A DNA stretch of 26,814 nucleotides from JACDAN01 sp036554945. GTDB taxonomy: Bacteria > Actinomycetota > Thermoleophilia > Gaiellales > Gaiellaceae. The DNA lies in the NCBI GenBank assembly GCA_036554945.1, contig DATBMH010000087.1:1-26814 (forward strand). The letters run 5' to 3'. The notes below the pieces were generated by a model. It was not told where the DNA came from. It worked only from the letters and a program-made list of their open reading frames with translations, and searched no databases. Positions within the stretch are counted from its first letter, which is position 1. Each line of letters begins with the position of its first letter. Below, in pieces: positions 1-6,293 of this stretch. A program made the translations under genes and the position numbers.

Positions 1-7
1 AGATCGA

Positions 8-814
8 GTGACGCAGCCGAGCTACCCGGCGCCGCTCTCTCCCGAGGAGCTCGGCTTCGAGAAGATCGTCTACGAGAAGGCGCCGCCCCGCGCCACGATC
101 ACCTTCAACCGGCCGGACGTCCTCAACGCGTTCGACTTCCAAATGCTCCGCGAGCTCGCGCGGGCCTGCGAGGACGCCTCGTGGGACGACGAGATCCGCG
201 TCGTCGTCCTCACCGGCAAGGGGCGCGCGTTCTGCGTCGGCGCCGACCTCCGGAACTGGGCCGTGGAGTATGTCGGCAGGCCGACCCAGTACTGGAAGTG
301 GTTCGGCGCCTTCAAGGACGCCCACGACCGGCTCCGCGAGATCGGCAAGCCGACGCTGGCGCGGATCAACGGGATCGCGGTGGGCGGCGGCAACGAGCTC
401 CAGATGGCCTGTGACCTTGCGGTGATGGTGGACGACGCGTTCATCCGCCACGTCGGGCCGGAGCACGGCTCGGTGCCGGCGGGCGGGGCCACGCAGTGGC
501 TCTCGATCATGGTCGGCGACCGCCGGGCCCGCGAGATCGTCCTGATGTGCGAGGAGATCCCGGCCAAGCAGGCCGAGGAGTGGGGGCTCGTCAACTGGGC
601 CGTCCCGGCGGCCGAGCTCGACGCGAAGACGGACGAGGTGGTCGAGAACCTCGCGCGCAAGCTGCCGCAGACCACCCGCTACGCGAAGCAGCACCTGAAC
701 TTCTGGCGCGACCTCGCCTGGCACGAGACGATCAACCACGCGCGCGACTGGCTCGCGCTCTCGATGGCCACCGAGGAGCCGAAGGCGGCGATCGAGAAGT
801 TCCTGAAGAAATGA
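8..814 (+). CDS. Crotonase-fold CoA hydratase/hydrolase, MenB/BadI-like
   Basis: A 268-aa enoyl-CoA hydratase/isomerase family protein, presumably acting on a CoA thioester in the cytoplasm. The fold is shown by NRPDVLNAF (34-42), the oxyanion segment AFCVGADL (75-81) and GGGNELQMACDL (126-137). Its second active-site region reads VGPEHGSVPAGGATQ (149-163), closer to the GPKxGS(V/F)DxG block of MenB/BadI ring-cleaving or ring-forming crotonases than to the PExxLGxIPGAGGTQ block of ordinary hydratases, and the usual second catalytic Glu position is not conserved. The GTG start at 8 overlaps a TGA at 9-11, probably the stop of an upstream gene outside the window; a start further upstream cannot be excluded. 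The stop overlaps the next ATG (ATGA at 811-814), so the two are co-translated. The substrate is unknown; a role in aromatic or alicyclic CoA catabolism is inferred from the neighbouring paaF-like gene. Confidence 0.85.
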   Translation: MTQPSYPAPLSPEELGFEKIVYEKAPPRATITFNRPDVLNAFDFQMLRELARACEDASWDDEIRVVVLTGKGRAFCVGADLRNWAVEYVGRPTQYWKWFGAFKDAHDRLREIGKPTLARINGIAVGGGNELQMACDLAVMVDDAFIRHVGPEHGSVPAGGATQWLSIMVGDRRAREIVLMCEEIPAKQAEEWGLVNWAVPAAELDAKTDEVVENLARKLPQTTRYAKQHLNFWRDLAWHETINHARDWLALSMATEEPKAAIEKFLKK

Positions 815-1587
815 GCGCCGAGCCGCTCGTCCTGGTCGAGCGCGAGGACGCCGTCGCGGTCGTCCTGCTGAATCGGCCGAAGCAGCTGAACGCGCTCTCC
901 GACGAGCTGATGGTGGAGCTCGTCGAGCGGCTGCAGGAGCTCGACGGCGACGACGGCGTCCGCTGCATCGTGGTCGGCGGGTCCGAGCGGGCGTTCGCCG
1001 CGGGCGCCGACATCGGCCAGCTGGCCGAGACCTCCGCAATCGAGTTCTACTACCAGCGCCGCGTCGAGCGGTGGGACGCGATCCGCGGGCTCTGGACGCC
1101 GCTCGTCGCCGCCGTGTCGGGCTTCTGCCTCGGCGGCGGCTGCGAGCTCGCGCTGTCGTGCGACCTGATCGTCGCCTCCGAGTCGGCGCAGTTCGGGCAG
1201 CCGGAGACCGCGCTCGGGATCATCCCCGGGGCCGGCGGGACGCAGCGGCTGACGCGCGCAGTCGGCAAGGCGACCGCGATGGACGTGATCCTCAGCGGCC
1301 GGTTCCTCACGGCTCGAGAGGCTCTCGACGCCGGCCTCGTCTCCCGCGTCGTCGCGAAGGAGGCGTGGCTCGAGGAGGCCAAGCGCGTCGCCCGCGACAT
1401 CGCGCAGAAGGGCCCGATCGCCACCCGGCTCGCGAAGGAGGCCGTCGACCGCGCCTACGAGGGGCCGCTCTCGCTCGGGCTCGAGTACGAGCGGCGGCTG
1501 CTCTACCTCGCCTTCGCGTCGGAGGACGCGAAGGAGGGCCTGCAGGCGTTCGTCGAGAAGCGGAAGCCGGACTTCAAGAGCCGCTGA
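811..1587 (+). CDS. Enoyl-CoA hydratase, PaaF-like
   Basis: A 258-aa classical enoyl-CoA hydratase (trans-2-enoyl-CoA to 3-hydroxyacyl-CoA). The ATG at 811 overlaps the previous stop (ATGA) and gives a normal-length crotonase; the frame stays open upstream to 496 but that part only shadows the preceding gene. Both catalytic glutamates are present, in the GGGCELALSCDL and GQPETALGIIPGAGGTQRL blocks, and the C-terminus has the usual FVEKRKPDFK helix. In phenylacetate degraders this type supplies PaaF (hydration of 2,3-dehydroadipyl-CoA), and paaG and paaABCD are in the same window, but sequence alone cannot separate PaaF from general beta-oxidation hydratases. The 3' end overlaps the convergent CoxE-like gene by 14 bp (1574-1587). 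Confidence 0.9.
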   Translation: MSAEPLVLVEREDAVAVVLLNRPKQLNALSDELMVELVERLQELDGDDGVRCIVVGGSERAFAAGADIGQLAETSAIEFYYQRRVERWDAIRGLWTPLVAAVSGFCLGGGCELALSCDLIVASESAQFGQPETALGIIPGAGGTQRLTRAVGKATAMDVILSGRFLTAREALDAGLVSRVVAKEAWLEEAKRVARDIAQKGPIATRLAKEAVDRAYEGPLSLGLEYERRLLYLAFASEDAKEGLQAFVEKRKPDFKSR

Positions 1588-2611
1588 GCGCCGCCGAGAC
1601 GGCTTCGAGGCTCTCGAAGTCGTGGCCGCTCGCGAAGAGGTCGATCGACGGCAGGGCCGCCTGCATCCCACGGGCGAGCGGCTCGTACGCCGGATCCTCC
1701 TTGAGCGGGTTCAGCCAGACGACCCTGTGGGCCAGGCGGGCGAGGCGCGCCATCTGCCCCGCGAGCAGCTCCGGGTCGCCGACGTCTAGGCCGTCGGAGC
1801 AGATCACGACCACCGAGCCGCGCGCCATCCCCGAGTGCCCGAACTCGTCCAGGAACGTCTTCAGGGACTCGCCGATCCGCGTCCCGCCCTCCCAGTCGAC
1901 GACCTCCGCCGCCGCCCGCTCGAGCGCGGCGTCGGGATCTCGCGTCGCGAGCGCGCCGGTCACGCGCGTCAGGCGGGTGCCGAAGCAGAAGGCCTCCCAG
2001 CGCCGGTCCGCGCGGAGGGCGGCGTGCGCGAAGAAGAGGAGCGCCCGCGAGTAGTCCGCCATCGACCCGGACACGTCCAGCAGCAGCACGAGCCGCCGCT
2101 GTCGCGCCCGGCGCCGCCGAAGCGCCAGCTCGGCCGGCTCGCCGCCGGTCCGGAACGCGCGGCGCAGCGTTCGCCGCAGGTCGGGCGATCCCCGGCGGCC
2201 GGCCTCCCGCCGGCGGGTCCGTCGCCGTGGGACGGCCACGGCGATGCGCGCCATCTCCCGGGCGAGCAGCAGCAGCTCCTCGTCGGTGCACTGCGAGAAG
2301 CTCTTCCGCTTCAGGAGCTCGATCTGGCTCGCGAGCCCGACCTCGGGCTGGGGAAGCTCCATGCGGACGGTCAGCGCGCTCGGCGCCGTCGCGGCGTCTG
2401 CCTCGCCGAAATGCGCGCGAAAGACGCGGTCGTAGACCGGGATCTCCTCCGGCCGCGAGACCAGCGTCGCTCTGCCCGCCCAGTAGAGGTCGACCGGCCC
2501 GACGAGGGCGGTCGCGCGGCAGAAGTCAGTGACCCTGCCAGGGCCGGTCGCGAGCCCCTCCTCCCGAAGCGCCCGCCCGAACGACGCGAGGCTGTCGAGC
2601 GCCTCAGCCAC
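1574..2611 (-). CDS. coxE: CoxE-like VWA-domain protein
   Basis: A 345-aa protein with an N-terminal helical region and a C-terminal von Willebrand A domain carrying a MIDAS site (DVSGS at 179-183, a Thr near 244 in GGTRIGE, and an Asp in CSDGLDVGDP near 273-276). This matches the VWA_CoxE family, which works with a MoxR AAA+ ATPase. In Oligotropha, CoxD and CoxE are needed to mature the Mo/Cu site of CO dehydrogenase. The GTG start at 2611 lies inside the upstream moxR-type gene, whose TGA is at 2604-2606 (8-bp overlap), so the two are translationally coupled. Residues 125-175 are rich in Arg. Because no cox catalytic genes are visible, the client enzyme is unknown; 'CoxE' is used as a family name. 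Confidence 0.85.
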   Translation of the reverse strand: MAEALDSLASFGRALREEGLATGPGRVTDFCRATALVGPVDLYWAGRATLVSRPEEIPVYDRVFRAHFGEADAATAPSALTVRMELPQPEVGLASQIELLKRKSFSQCTDEELLLLAREMARIAVAVPRRRTRRREAGRRGSPDLRRTLRRAFRTGGEPAELALRRRRARQRRLVLLLDVSGSMADYSRALLFFAHAALRADRRWEAFCFGTRLTRVTGALATRDPDAALERAAAEVVDWEGGTRIGESLKTFLDEFGHSGMARGSVVVICSDGLDVGDPELLAGQMARLARLAHRVVWLNPLKEDPAYEPLARGMQAALPSIDLFASGHDFESLEAVSAALSGS

Positions 2612-3464
2612 CTGCGAGCTCCGCGGCCGCGACGCGCAGGTCCTCGCGGTTCTTCACCACCCAGCCGAGCGTCTCGCCGTCGGGGTCGCCCTCCACCGAC
2701 TCGGCGCCGAGCAGCGAGAGCGCCCGCGCCCAGTCGATCGCCTCGGCCGCGCCCGGCCGCTTGACGAGGTCGAGGCCGCGGAGCCGGTCGACCGCCTCGG
2801 CAACGGAGCGGGCGAGCGCCTCCGAGACCCCGGGGGCCCGGAGCCGGATGATCTCGACCTCGCGTTCGAGGTCGGGGAAGTCGATCCAGTGGAAGAGGCA
2901 GCGGCGCTTGAGCGCGTCGTGCAGCTCGCGGGTCCGGTTGGACGTGATCACGACGACGGGCGGCTCGTCGGTGCCGATCGTCCCGAGCTCGGGGAGGGTG
3001 ACCGTGTAGTCCGAGAGCACCTCGAGGAGAAACGCCTCGAACTCGTCGTCCGCCCGGTCGAGCTCGTCGATCAGGAGCACTGCGCTGCGGCCCGCGCGGA
3101 GCGCGCGGAGCAGCGGCCGCTCGATCAGGAAGTCCGGGCCGTACAGCTCGCGCAGCCGGCTGTCCGGGTCGAGCTCGCCGGCCTGGAGCGTGCGCGCGTA
3201 GAGCAGCTGCCGCGAGTAGTCCCACTCGTAGAGCGCCTGCGCCGCGTCGATCCCCTCGTAGCACTGGAGCCGGATCAGGTCGGCGCCCAGGATGCGGGCG
3301 AGCGTCTTGCCGACCTCGGTCTTGCCGACGCCGGCCTCGCCCTCGAGCAGGAGGGGCCGCCCCATCGCGAGGCCGAGGTAGACCGCGGTCGCGAGACCCC
3401 GGTCAGGAAGGTAGTCGTGGCTCCTGAGCGCGTCCTCCACCTGCTCGACCGAACCGAAGGGCAT
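2604..3464 (-). CDS. coxD: CoxD-like MoxR-family AAA+ ATPase
   Basis: A 286-aa MoxR ATPase. Walker A is GEAGVGKT (42-49), Walker B is VLLIDELD (129-136), and VVVITSNRTRELHDALKRR supplies the sensor/arginine-finger region. The block CYEGIDAAQALYEWDY (68-83) is typical of the CoxD branch of MoxR proteins. These ATPases remodel or load metallo-enzymes together with a VWA partner, here the overlapping coxE-like gene. The frame remains open to 4109, but the ATG at 3464 is preferred: it gives the normal family N-terminus, is preceded by a leaderless-type -10 box (TACGAT), and the upstream extension would run across the divergent XdhC gene. The gene diverges from the XdhC-YHS operon over about 127 bp. 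Confidence 0.9.
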   Translation of the reverse strand: MPFGSVEQVEDALRSHDYLPDRGLATAVYLGLAMGRPLLLEGEAGVGKTEVGKTLARILGADLIRLQCYEGIDAAQALYEWDYSRQLLYARTLQAGELDPDSRLRELYGPDFLIERPLLRALRAGRSAVLLIDELDRADDEFEAFLLEVLSDYTVTLPELGTIGTDEPPVVVITSNRTRELHDALKRRCLFHWIDFPDLEREVEIIRLRAPGVSEALARSVAEAVDRLRGLDLVKRPGAAEAIDWARALSLLGAESVEGDPDGETLGWVVKNREDLRVAAAELAGG

Positions 3465-3470
3465 GCGCGA

Positions 3471-3476
3471 ATCGTA
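3471..3476 (-). promoter_or_regulatory. -10 box for leaderless coxD-like transcript
   Basis: On the minus strand the hexamer TACGAT fits TANNNT and is followed by exactly 6 nt and then the ATG at 3464. A transcript starting about 7 nt after the box would begin at the start codon. No Shine-Dalgarno sequence fits this start. The arrangement recurs in front of six other genes in the window. Confidence 0.6.
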
Positions 3477-3491
3477 AGGACCCGAGACCCA

Positions 3492-3520
3492 TCGACCAGC
3501 AATCCGCGACGAGCTATCCT
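3492..3520 (+). promoter_or_regulatory. Probable sigma70-type promoter of the XdhC operon
   Basis: TCGACC (3492-3497, four of six matches to TTGACA), a 17-nt spacer and TATCCT (3515-3520, matching TANNNT). Transcription would begin near 3527, leaving a short leader that contains a strong ribosome binding site at 3542-3550. The call rests on sequence match and position only. Confidence 0.45.
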
Positions 3521-3541
3521 CGCCGGGCGACCGTACCCGGG

Positions 3542-3550
3542 AGAAGGAGG
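3542..3550 (+). promoter_or_regulatory. Strong Shine-Dalgarno sequence serving a TTG start, not the XdhC start
   Basis: AGAAGGAGG is one of the strongest ribosome binding sites in the window. It sits 6 nt before a TTG at 3557 but 41 nt before the GTG of the XdhC-YHS gene, too far to serve that start directly. It therefore points to translation beginning at 3557. Confidence 0.6.
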
Positions 3551-3556
3551 TCGGCC

Positions 3557-3595
3557 TTGCCCCACGAGCCAGTGACGTCGGACCGGTTCCGGTGA
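3557..3595 (+). CDS. Possible 12-codon leader peptide upstream of XdhC-YHS
   Basis: Reading from TTG at 3557 gives MPHEPVTSDRFR and then TGA at 3593-3595. The stop overlaps the GTG start of the XdhC-YHS gene as GTGA, the same coupling geometry used by other gene pairs here. With the strong ribosome binding site in front, this looks like a short coupled leader. Alternatives: the real XdhC protein starts here and a one-base sequencing error or programmed frameshift separates the parts, or the TTG is not used. There is no run of regulatory codons, so classical attenuation is not suggested. Confidence 0.4.
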   Translation: MPHEPVTSDRFR

Positions 3596-4476
3596 CCCCG
3601 GACGATGTGCTCGTCGAGGCCGGCCGTCTGGCAGCCGAGGGGAAGGCGTTCGTGCTTGCCACCGTGGTCGACGTCGTCCGACCTGCGTCGACCCATCGCG
3701 GCGACCGCGCGCTGGTCACCGAGGACGGCGCGCTCGTCGGCTGGATCGGCGGCGCCTGCTCCGAGCCGATCGTCGTCCGTGAGGCTCTTCGGGCGCTCGC
3801 CGACGGGGAGACCCGCCTCCTGCGCATCGGCCCGCCCGGGCTCGACGCCGAGGGGGCCGAGGGCGTCGTGGTCGCCGAGAGCATGTGCGCGTCGGAGGGC
3901 GTAGTCGAGGTCCTCGTGGAGCCCGGGATGCCGAAGCCGCTGCTGGCGATCGTCGGGGAGAGCCCGGCGGCCCGCACGCTGGCCGACCTCGCGCGCACGA
4001 TCGGCTGGCGCGTCGCGTCCGGTCGCACCGACGGCGCGGACGCCGTGGTCGTCGCCAGCATGGGACACGGCGACGCCGAGGCCCTCGCGGCCGCGCTCGC
4101 CGTCGGCACCGGCTACGTCGGCCTCGTCGCGAGCAGTCGCCGGGCGTCGGTCGTGCTGGAGGAGCTTCGCGAGAGCGGGGTCGGCGACGCCGACCTGGCA
4201 CGGGTGCGCAGCCCGGCCGGGCTCGACCTGGGCCCGTCGACCCAGCAGGAGATCGCCGTCGCGATCCTCGCCGAGCTGATCGCCTGGCGGCACTCGGCCC
4301 GCCCCGGGCCGCACCTCCAGGTCGAGGAGGTCGTCGATCCGGTCTGCGGGATGCTGGTCGCCCTCGACGGCGCGAAGGAGACGGTCGAGCACGAGGGCGT
4401 CACGTACGCGTTCTGCTCGGCCCACTGCCGGAAGCGCTTCGAAGCCGAGCCCTCGCGCTACCTCGCGGCGACATGA
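3592..4476 (+). CDS. XdhC/CoxI-family molybdoenzyme maturation protein fused to a YHS domain
   Basis: A 294-aa protein. Residues 1-110 are an XdhC/CoxI N-terminal domain (VGWIGGACSEP, 49-59) and about 114-233 the Rossmann-like C-terminal domain (LLAIVGESPAARTLADLAR; GYVGLVASSRRASVVLEEL). XdhC proteins bind or protect the Mo cofactor and present it for sulfuration to xanthine or CO dehydrogenase-type enzymes. Residues 248-292 form an added YHS domain (DPVCGM, then FCSAHC), with Cys252, Cys275 and Cys279 as likely metal ligands; YHS domains bind heavy metals, often copper. GTG at 3592 is chosen because it gives the normal family N-terminus, yet it lacks its own ribosome binding site (see the leader peptide). 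The stop overlaps the next ATG (ATGA at 4473). The role resembles CoxF by position; that is inference. Confidence 0.85.
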   Translation: MTPDDVLVEAGRLAAEGKAFVLATVVDVVRPASTHRGDRALVTEDGALVGWIGGACSEPIVVREALRALADGETRLLRIGPPGLDAEGAEGVVVAESMCASEGVVEVLVEPGMPKPLLAIVGESPAARTLADLARTIGWRVASGRTDGADAVVVASMGHGDAEALAAALAVGTGYVGLVASSRRASVVLEELRESGVGDADLARVRSPAGLDLGPSTQQEIAVAILAELIAWRHSARPGPHLQVEEVVDPVCGMLVALDGAKETVEHEGVTYAFCSAHCRKRFEAEPSRYLAAT

Positions 4477-5474
4477 GAGACGTCCTGCCCACGCTCGAGC
4501 GCTGGGTCGGGGACGACCTGCGCGTGGCGATCGCGACCGTCGTGGGCACCGAGCGGTCGGCGCCGCGGGACCCGGGCGCGGTCCTGGCGGTGTCCGAGCG
4601 CGGCGAGGTCGCAGGCTCCGTGACCGGCGGCTGCGTCGAGCCGGCCGTCTACCAGGAGGCCGAGGAAGTGCTGGCCGGGGGAGCGCCCCGGCTGAAGACC
4701 TACGGGATCGCCGACGAGCAGGCCTTCGAGGTCGGGCTCCCCTGTGGCGGGACCGTGCACATCTTCATCGACATGCTCGACCCGACCCTCGTCGCGCCGA
4801 TCTCGCAGGCGATCGCGGACGAGAGGCCCGTCGCGCTGGAGATGCGGGTGTCCGGCGCCGACGCCGGCGCGAAGCGCCTCCTCACGCCCGACGACGACGG
4901 CCCGGCGGCGACCATGCTCGCCCGCGGCGAGAACGGGTTGCTCGAGGTGGACGGCGAGCAGTCGTTCGTCTCGTCGTTCGTGCCGCGGCCGCAGATGTAC
5001 GTCTTCGGCGCCGTCGACCACGCCGCCGCCGTCGCGGGCATCGGCCGGTTCCTCGGCTACCGGGTGACGGTCTGCGACGCGCGCGCGAAGTTCGCGACGC
5101 CGGAGCGGTTCCCCGACGTGGACGAGCTCGTCGTCGAGTGGCCGGACCGCTTTCTCGCGCAGGCGCCGATCGACGAGCGCACCGCGATCTGCGTGCTCAC
5201 GCACGACCACAAGTTCGACGTGCCCTTGCTGAAGGTCGCCGTCGAGTCCGACGCCGGCTACATCGGCGCGATGGGCTCGCGGCGGACGACCGAGGAGCGC
5301 GAGCGCCTGCTGCGGGAGGAAGGTGTCACGGACGAGCAGCTCGAGCGGATCCACGCGCCGATCGGCCTGAGGCTCGGAGCGCGCGGGCCGGAGGAGGTCG
5401 CGGTGGCCATCGCCGCCGAGCTCGTCCAGGTTATGCGCTCGGCCGCGAAGCCCGCGGTCGAGGCGGCTCGGTGA
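4473..5474 (+). CDS. XdhC/CoxI-family molybdoenzyme maturation protein
   Basis: A 333-aa, full-length XdhC/CoxI protein without extra domains. The N-terminal domain carries GSVTGGCVEP (48-57) and LPCGGTVHIFID (89-100), with the family's conserved cysteines at 54 and 91. The C-terminal Rossmann-like domain includes MYVFGAVDHAAAVAGIG, ICVLTHDHKFD and GYIGAMGSRRTTEERERLL. Such proteins insert or sulfurate the molybdenum cofactor of hydroxylases. The ATG at 4473 overlaps the preceding stop; the frame is open upstream to 3885 but that only shadows the previous gene. The stop TGA overlaps the GTG of coxG (GTGA at 5471-5474). Two unequal XdhC paralogues in tandem recall the coxF/coxI duplication of CO dehydrogenase clusters. 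Confidence 0.9.
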   Translation: MRDVLPTLERWVGDDLRVAIATVVGTERSAPRDPGAVLAVSERGEVAGSVTGGCVEPAVYQEAEEVLAGGAPRLKTYGIADEQAFEVGLPCGGTVHIFIDMLDPTLVAPISQAIADERPVALEMRVSGADAGAKRLLTPDDDGPAATMLARGENGLLEVDGEQSFVSSFVPRPQMYVFGAVDHAAAVAGIGRFLGYRVTVCDARAKFATPERFPDVDELVVEWPDRFLAQAPIDERTAICVLTHDHKFDVPLLKVAVESDAGYIGAMGSRRTTEERERLLREEGVTDEQLERIHAPIGLRLGARGPEEVAVAIAAELVQVMRSAAKPAVEAAR

Positions 5475-5980
5475 AGCTCGAGAACTCGTTCGTCGTCACC
5501 GTTCCACCCGCGCAGGCCTGGAGGTTGCTCGTCGACGTGCCGCGCGTCGTTCCGTGCATGCCCGGCGCCGAGCTGGCCGAGACGGTCGACGGGGATCGCT
5601 GGAAGGTCACGATGGGCGTCAGGCTCGGCGCGATCTCGTTCATCTTCGACACCGACCTCACCCGTCAGGAGGCCAACGAGACGGTGCGCCGCACGAGGCT
5701 CGCGGCCAGCGCGCGGGAGACGCACGGCCAGGGGATGGCGCGCGCCACGATCGAGTCGACGCTGTCCGAGATCGCCGACGGGACGCACGTCGAGATCGTC
5801 ACCGACCTCGTCCTGTTCGGGCCCGTTGCGGTCTACGGACGGGGCCTGATCGCCGACGTCTCGACCGAGCTGGCCAGGAGCTTCGCATCGTGCCTCCAGA
5901 CCATGCTCGAGACGTCGCCCGAGGGGGCCGAAGTCGTCAGACCCAAGGTGCCGTTCCGGCGCCTTTTCGGAAGGAGGTAG
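5471..5980 (+). CDS. coxG: CoxG-like SRPBCC-family protein
   Basis: A 169-aa START/SRPBCC-fold protein of the CoxG (carbon monoxide dehydrogenase subunit G) family. The N-terminal motif FVVTVPPAQAWRLLVDV leads to the diagnostic VVPCMPGAEL (residues about 31-40), followed by the middle-domain block LGAISFIFDTDLT and the later block LVLFGPVAVYGRG. CoxG binds quinone and links CO dehydrogenase to the respiratory chain at the membrane. Many CoxG proteins end in a membrane anchor; this one ends in FRRLFGRR with no hydrophobic segment, so it is probably soluble or recruited by a partner. The GTG start overlaps the previous TGA, and the ribosome binding site for the following gene lies within its last codons. 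Confidence 0.85.
   Translation: MKLENSFVVTVPPAQAWRLLVDVPRVVPCMPGAELAETVDGDRWKVTMGVRLGAISFIFDTDLTRQEANETVRRTRLAASARETHGQGMARATIESTLSEIADGTHVEIVTDLVLFGPVAVYGRGLIADVSTELARSFASCLQTMLETSPEGAEVVRPKVPFRRLFGRR
5971..5977 (+). promoter_or_regulatory. Ribosome binding site of the GerW-like gene
   Basis: AAGGAGG lies 5 nt before the ATG at 5983, inside the end of coxG. It fixes the start and rules out reading the much longer open frame that begins at 5554. Confidence 0.8.
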
Positions 5981-5982
5981 CC

Positions 5983-6288
5983 ATGCCCAACGTGGACGAG
6001 CTGCTACAGGGAGCTCAGGGCGCTATGACCGTCAAGCGCGTCTACGGCGATCCGATCGAACAGGAAGGCGTCACCGTGGTTCCGGCTGCCGCCGTCGGGG
6101 GCGGCGGCGGAGGGGGCGGCGACTCCGACAACAACGGCGGCGCGGGATTCGGGCTCCGGGCGCGGCCCGTCGGTGCCTACGTCATCCGCGGCGACGACGT
6201 GCGCTGGGTTCCGGCGGTCGACGTCACCCGCGTGCTCCTGTTGGTCCTCGCCGGCCTGGTGGTCCTGCGCTCGATCCTGCGGCGCTAG
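5983..6288 (+). CDS. GerW (YtfJ)-like small membrane protein
   Basis: A 101-aa protein matching the GerW/YtfJ family: GDPIEQEGVTVVPAAAV is the family's GxPIxxGxxxIPVxxV block, then a Gly-rich stretch (residues about 39-56) and GLRARPVGAYVIRGDDVRWVP, the family's GGGxxxxPxAxLVIxxxxV block. Bacillus YtfJ is a spore germination protein of about 150 aa, but relatives occur in non-sporulating actinobacteria where the role is unknown. Here the C-terminus adds a predicted transmembrane helix, VTRVLLLVLAGLVVLRSIL, ending in RR, giving a C-terminally anchored cytoplasmic domain. It is the last gene of the XdhC-coxG operon and ends 5 bp before the convergent protease gene. Confidence 0.8.
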   Translation: MPNVDELLQGAQGAMTVKRVYGDPIEQEGVTVVPAAAVGGGGGGGGDSDNNGGAGFGLRARPVGAYVIRGDDVRWVPAVDVTRVLLLVLAGLVVLRSILRR

Positions 6289-6293
6289 GAGGC

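Noticed and set aside
679..1671. Minus-strand frames opposite the crotonase genes
   Set aside because: Low-complexity Arg/Ala/Pro composition without recognisable domains; they shadow two clear enoyl-CoA hydratase genes.
3465..4109. Upstream extension of the coxD-like frame
   Set aside because: The extension has no homology, lies across the divergent XdhC gene, and ATG 3464 has a matching -10 box and the family N-terminus.
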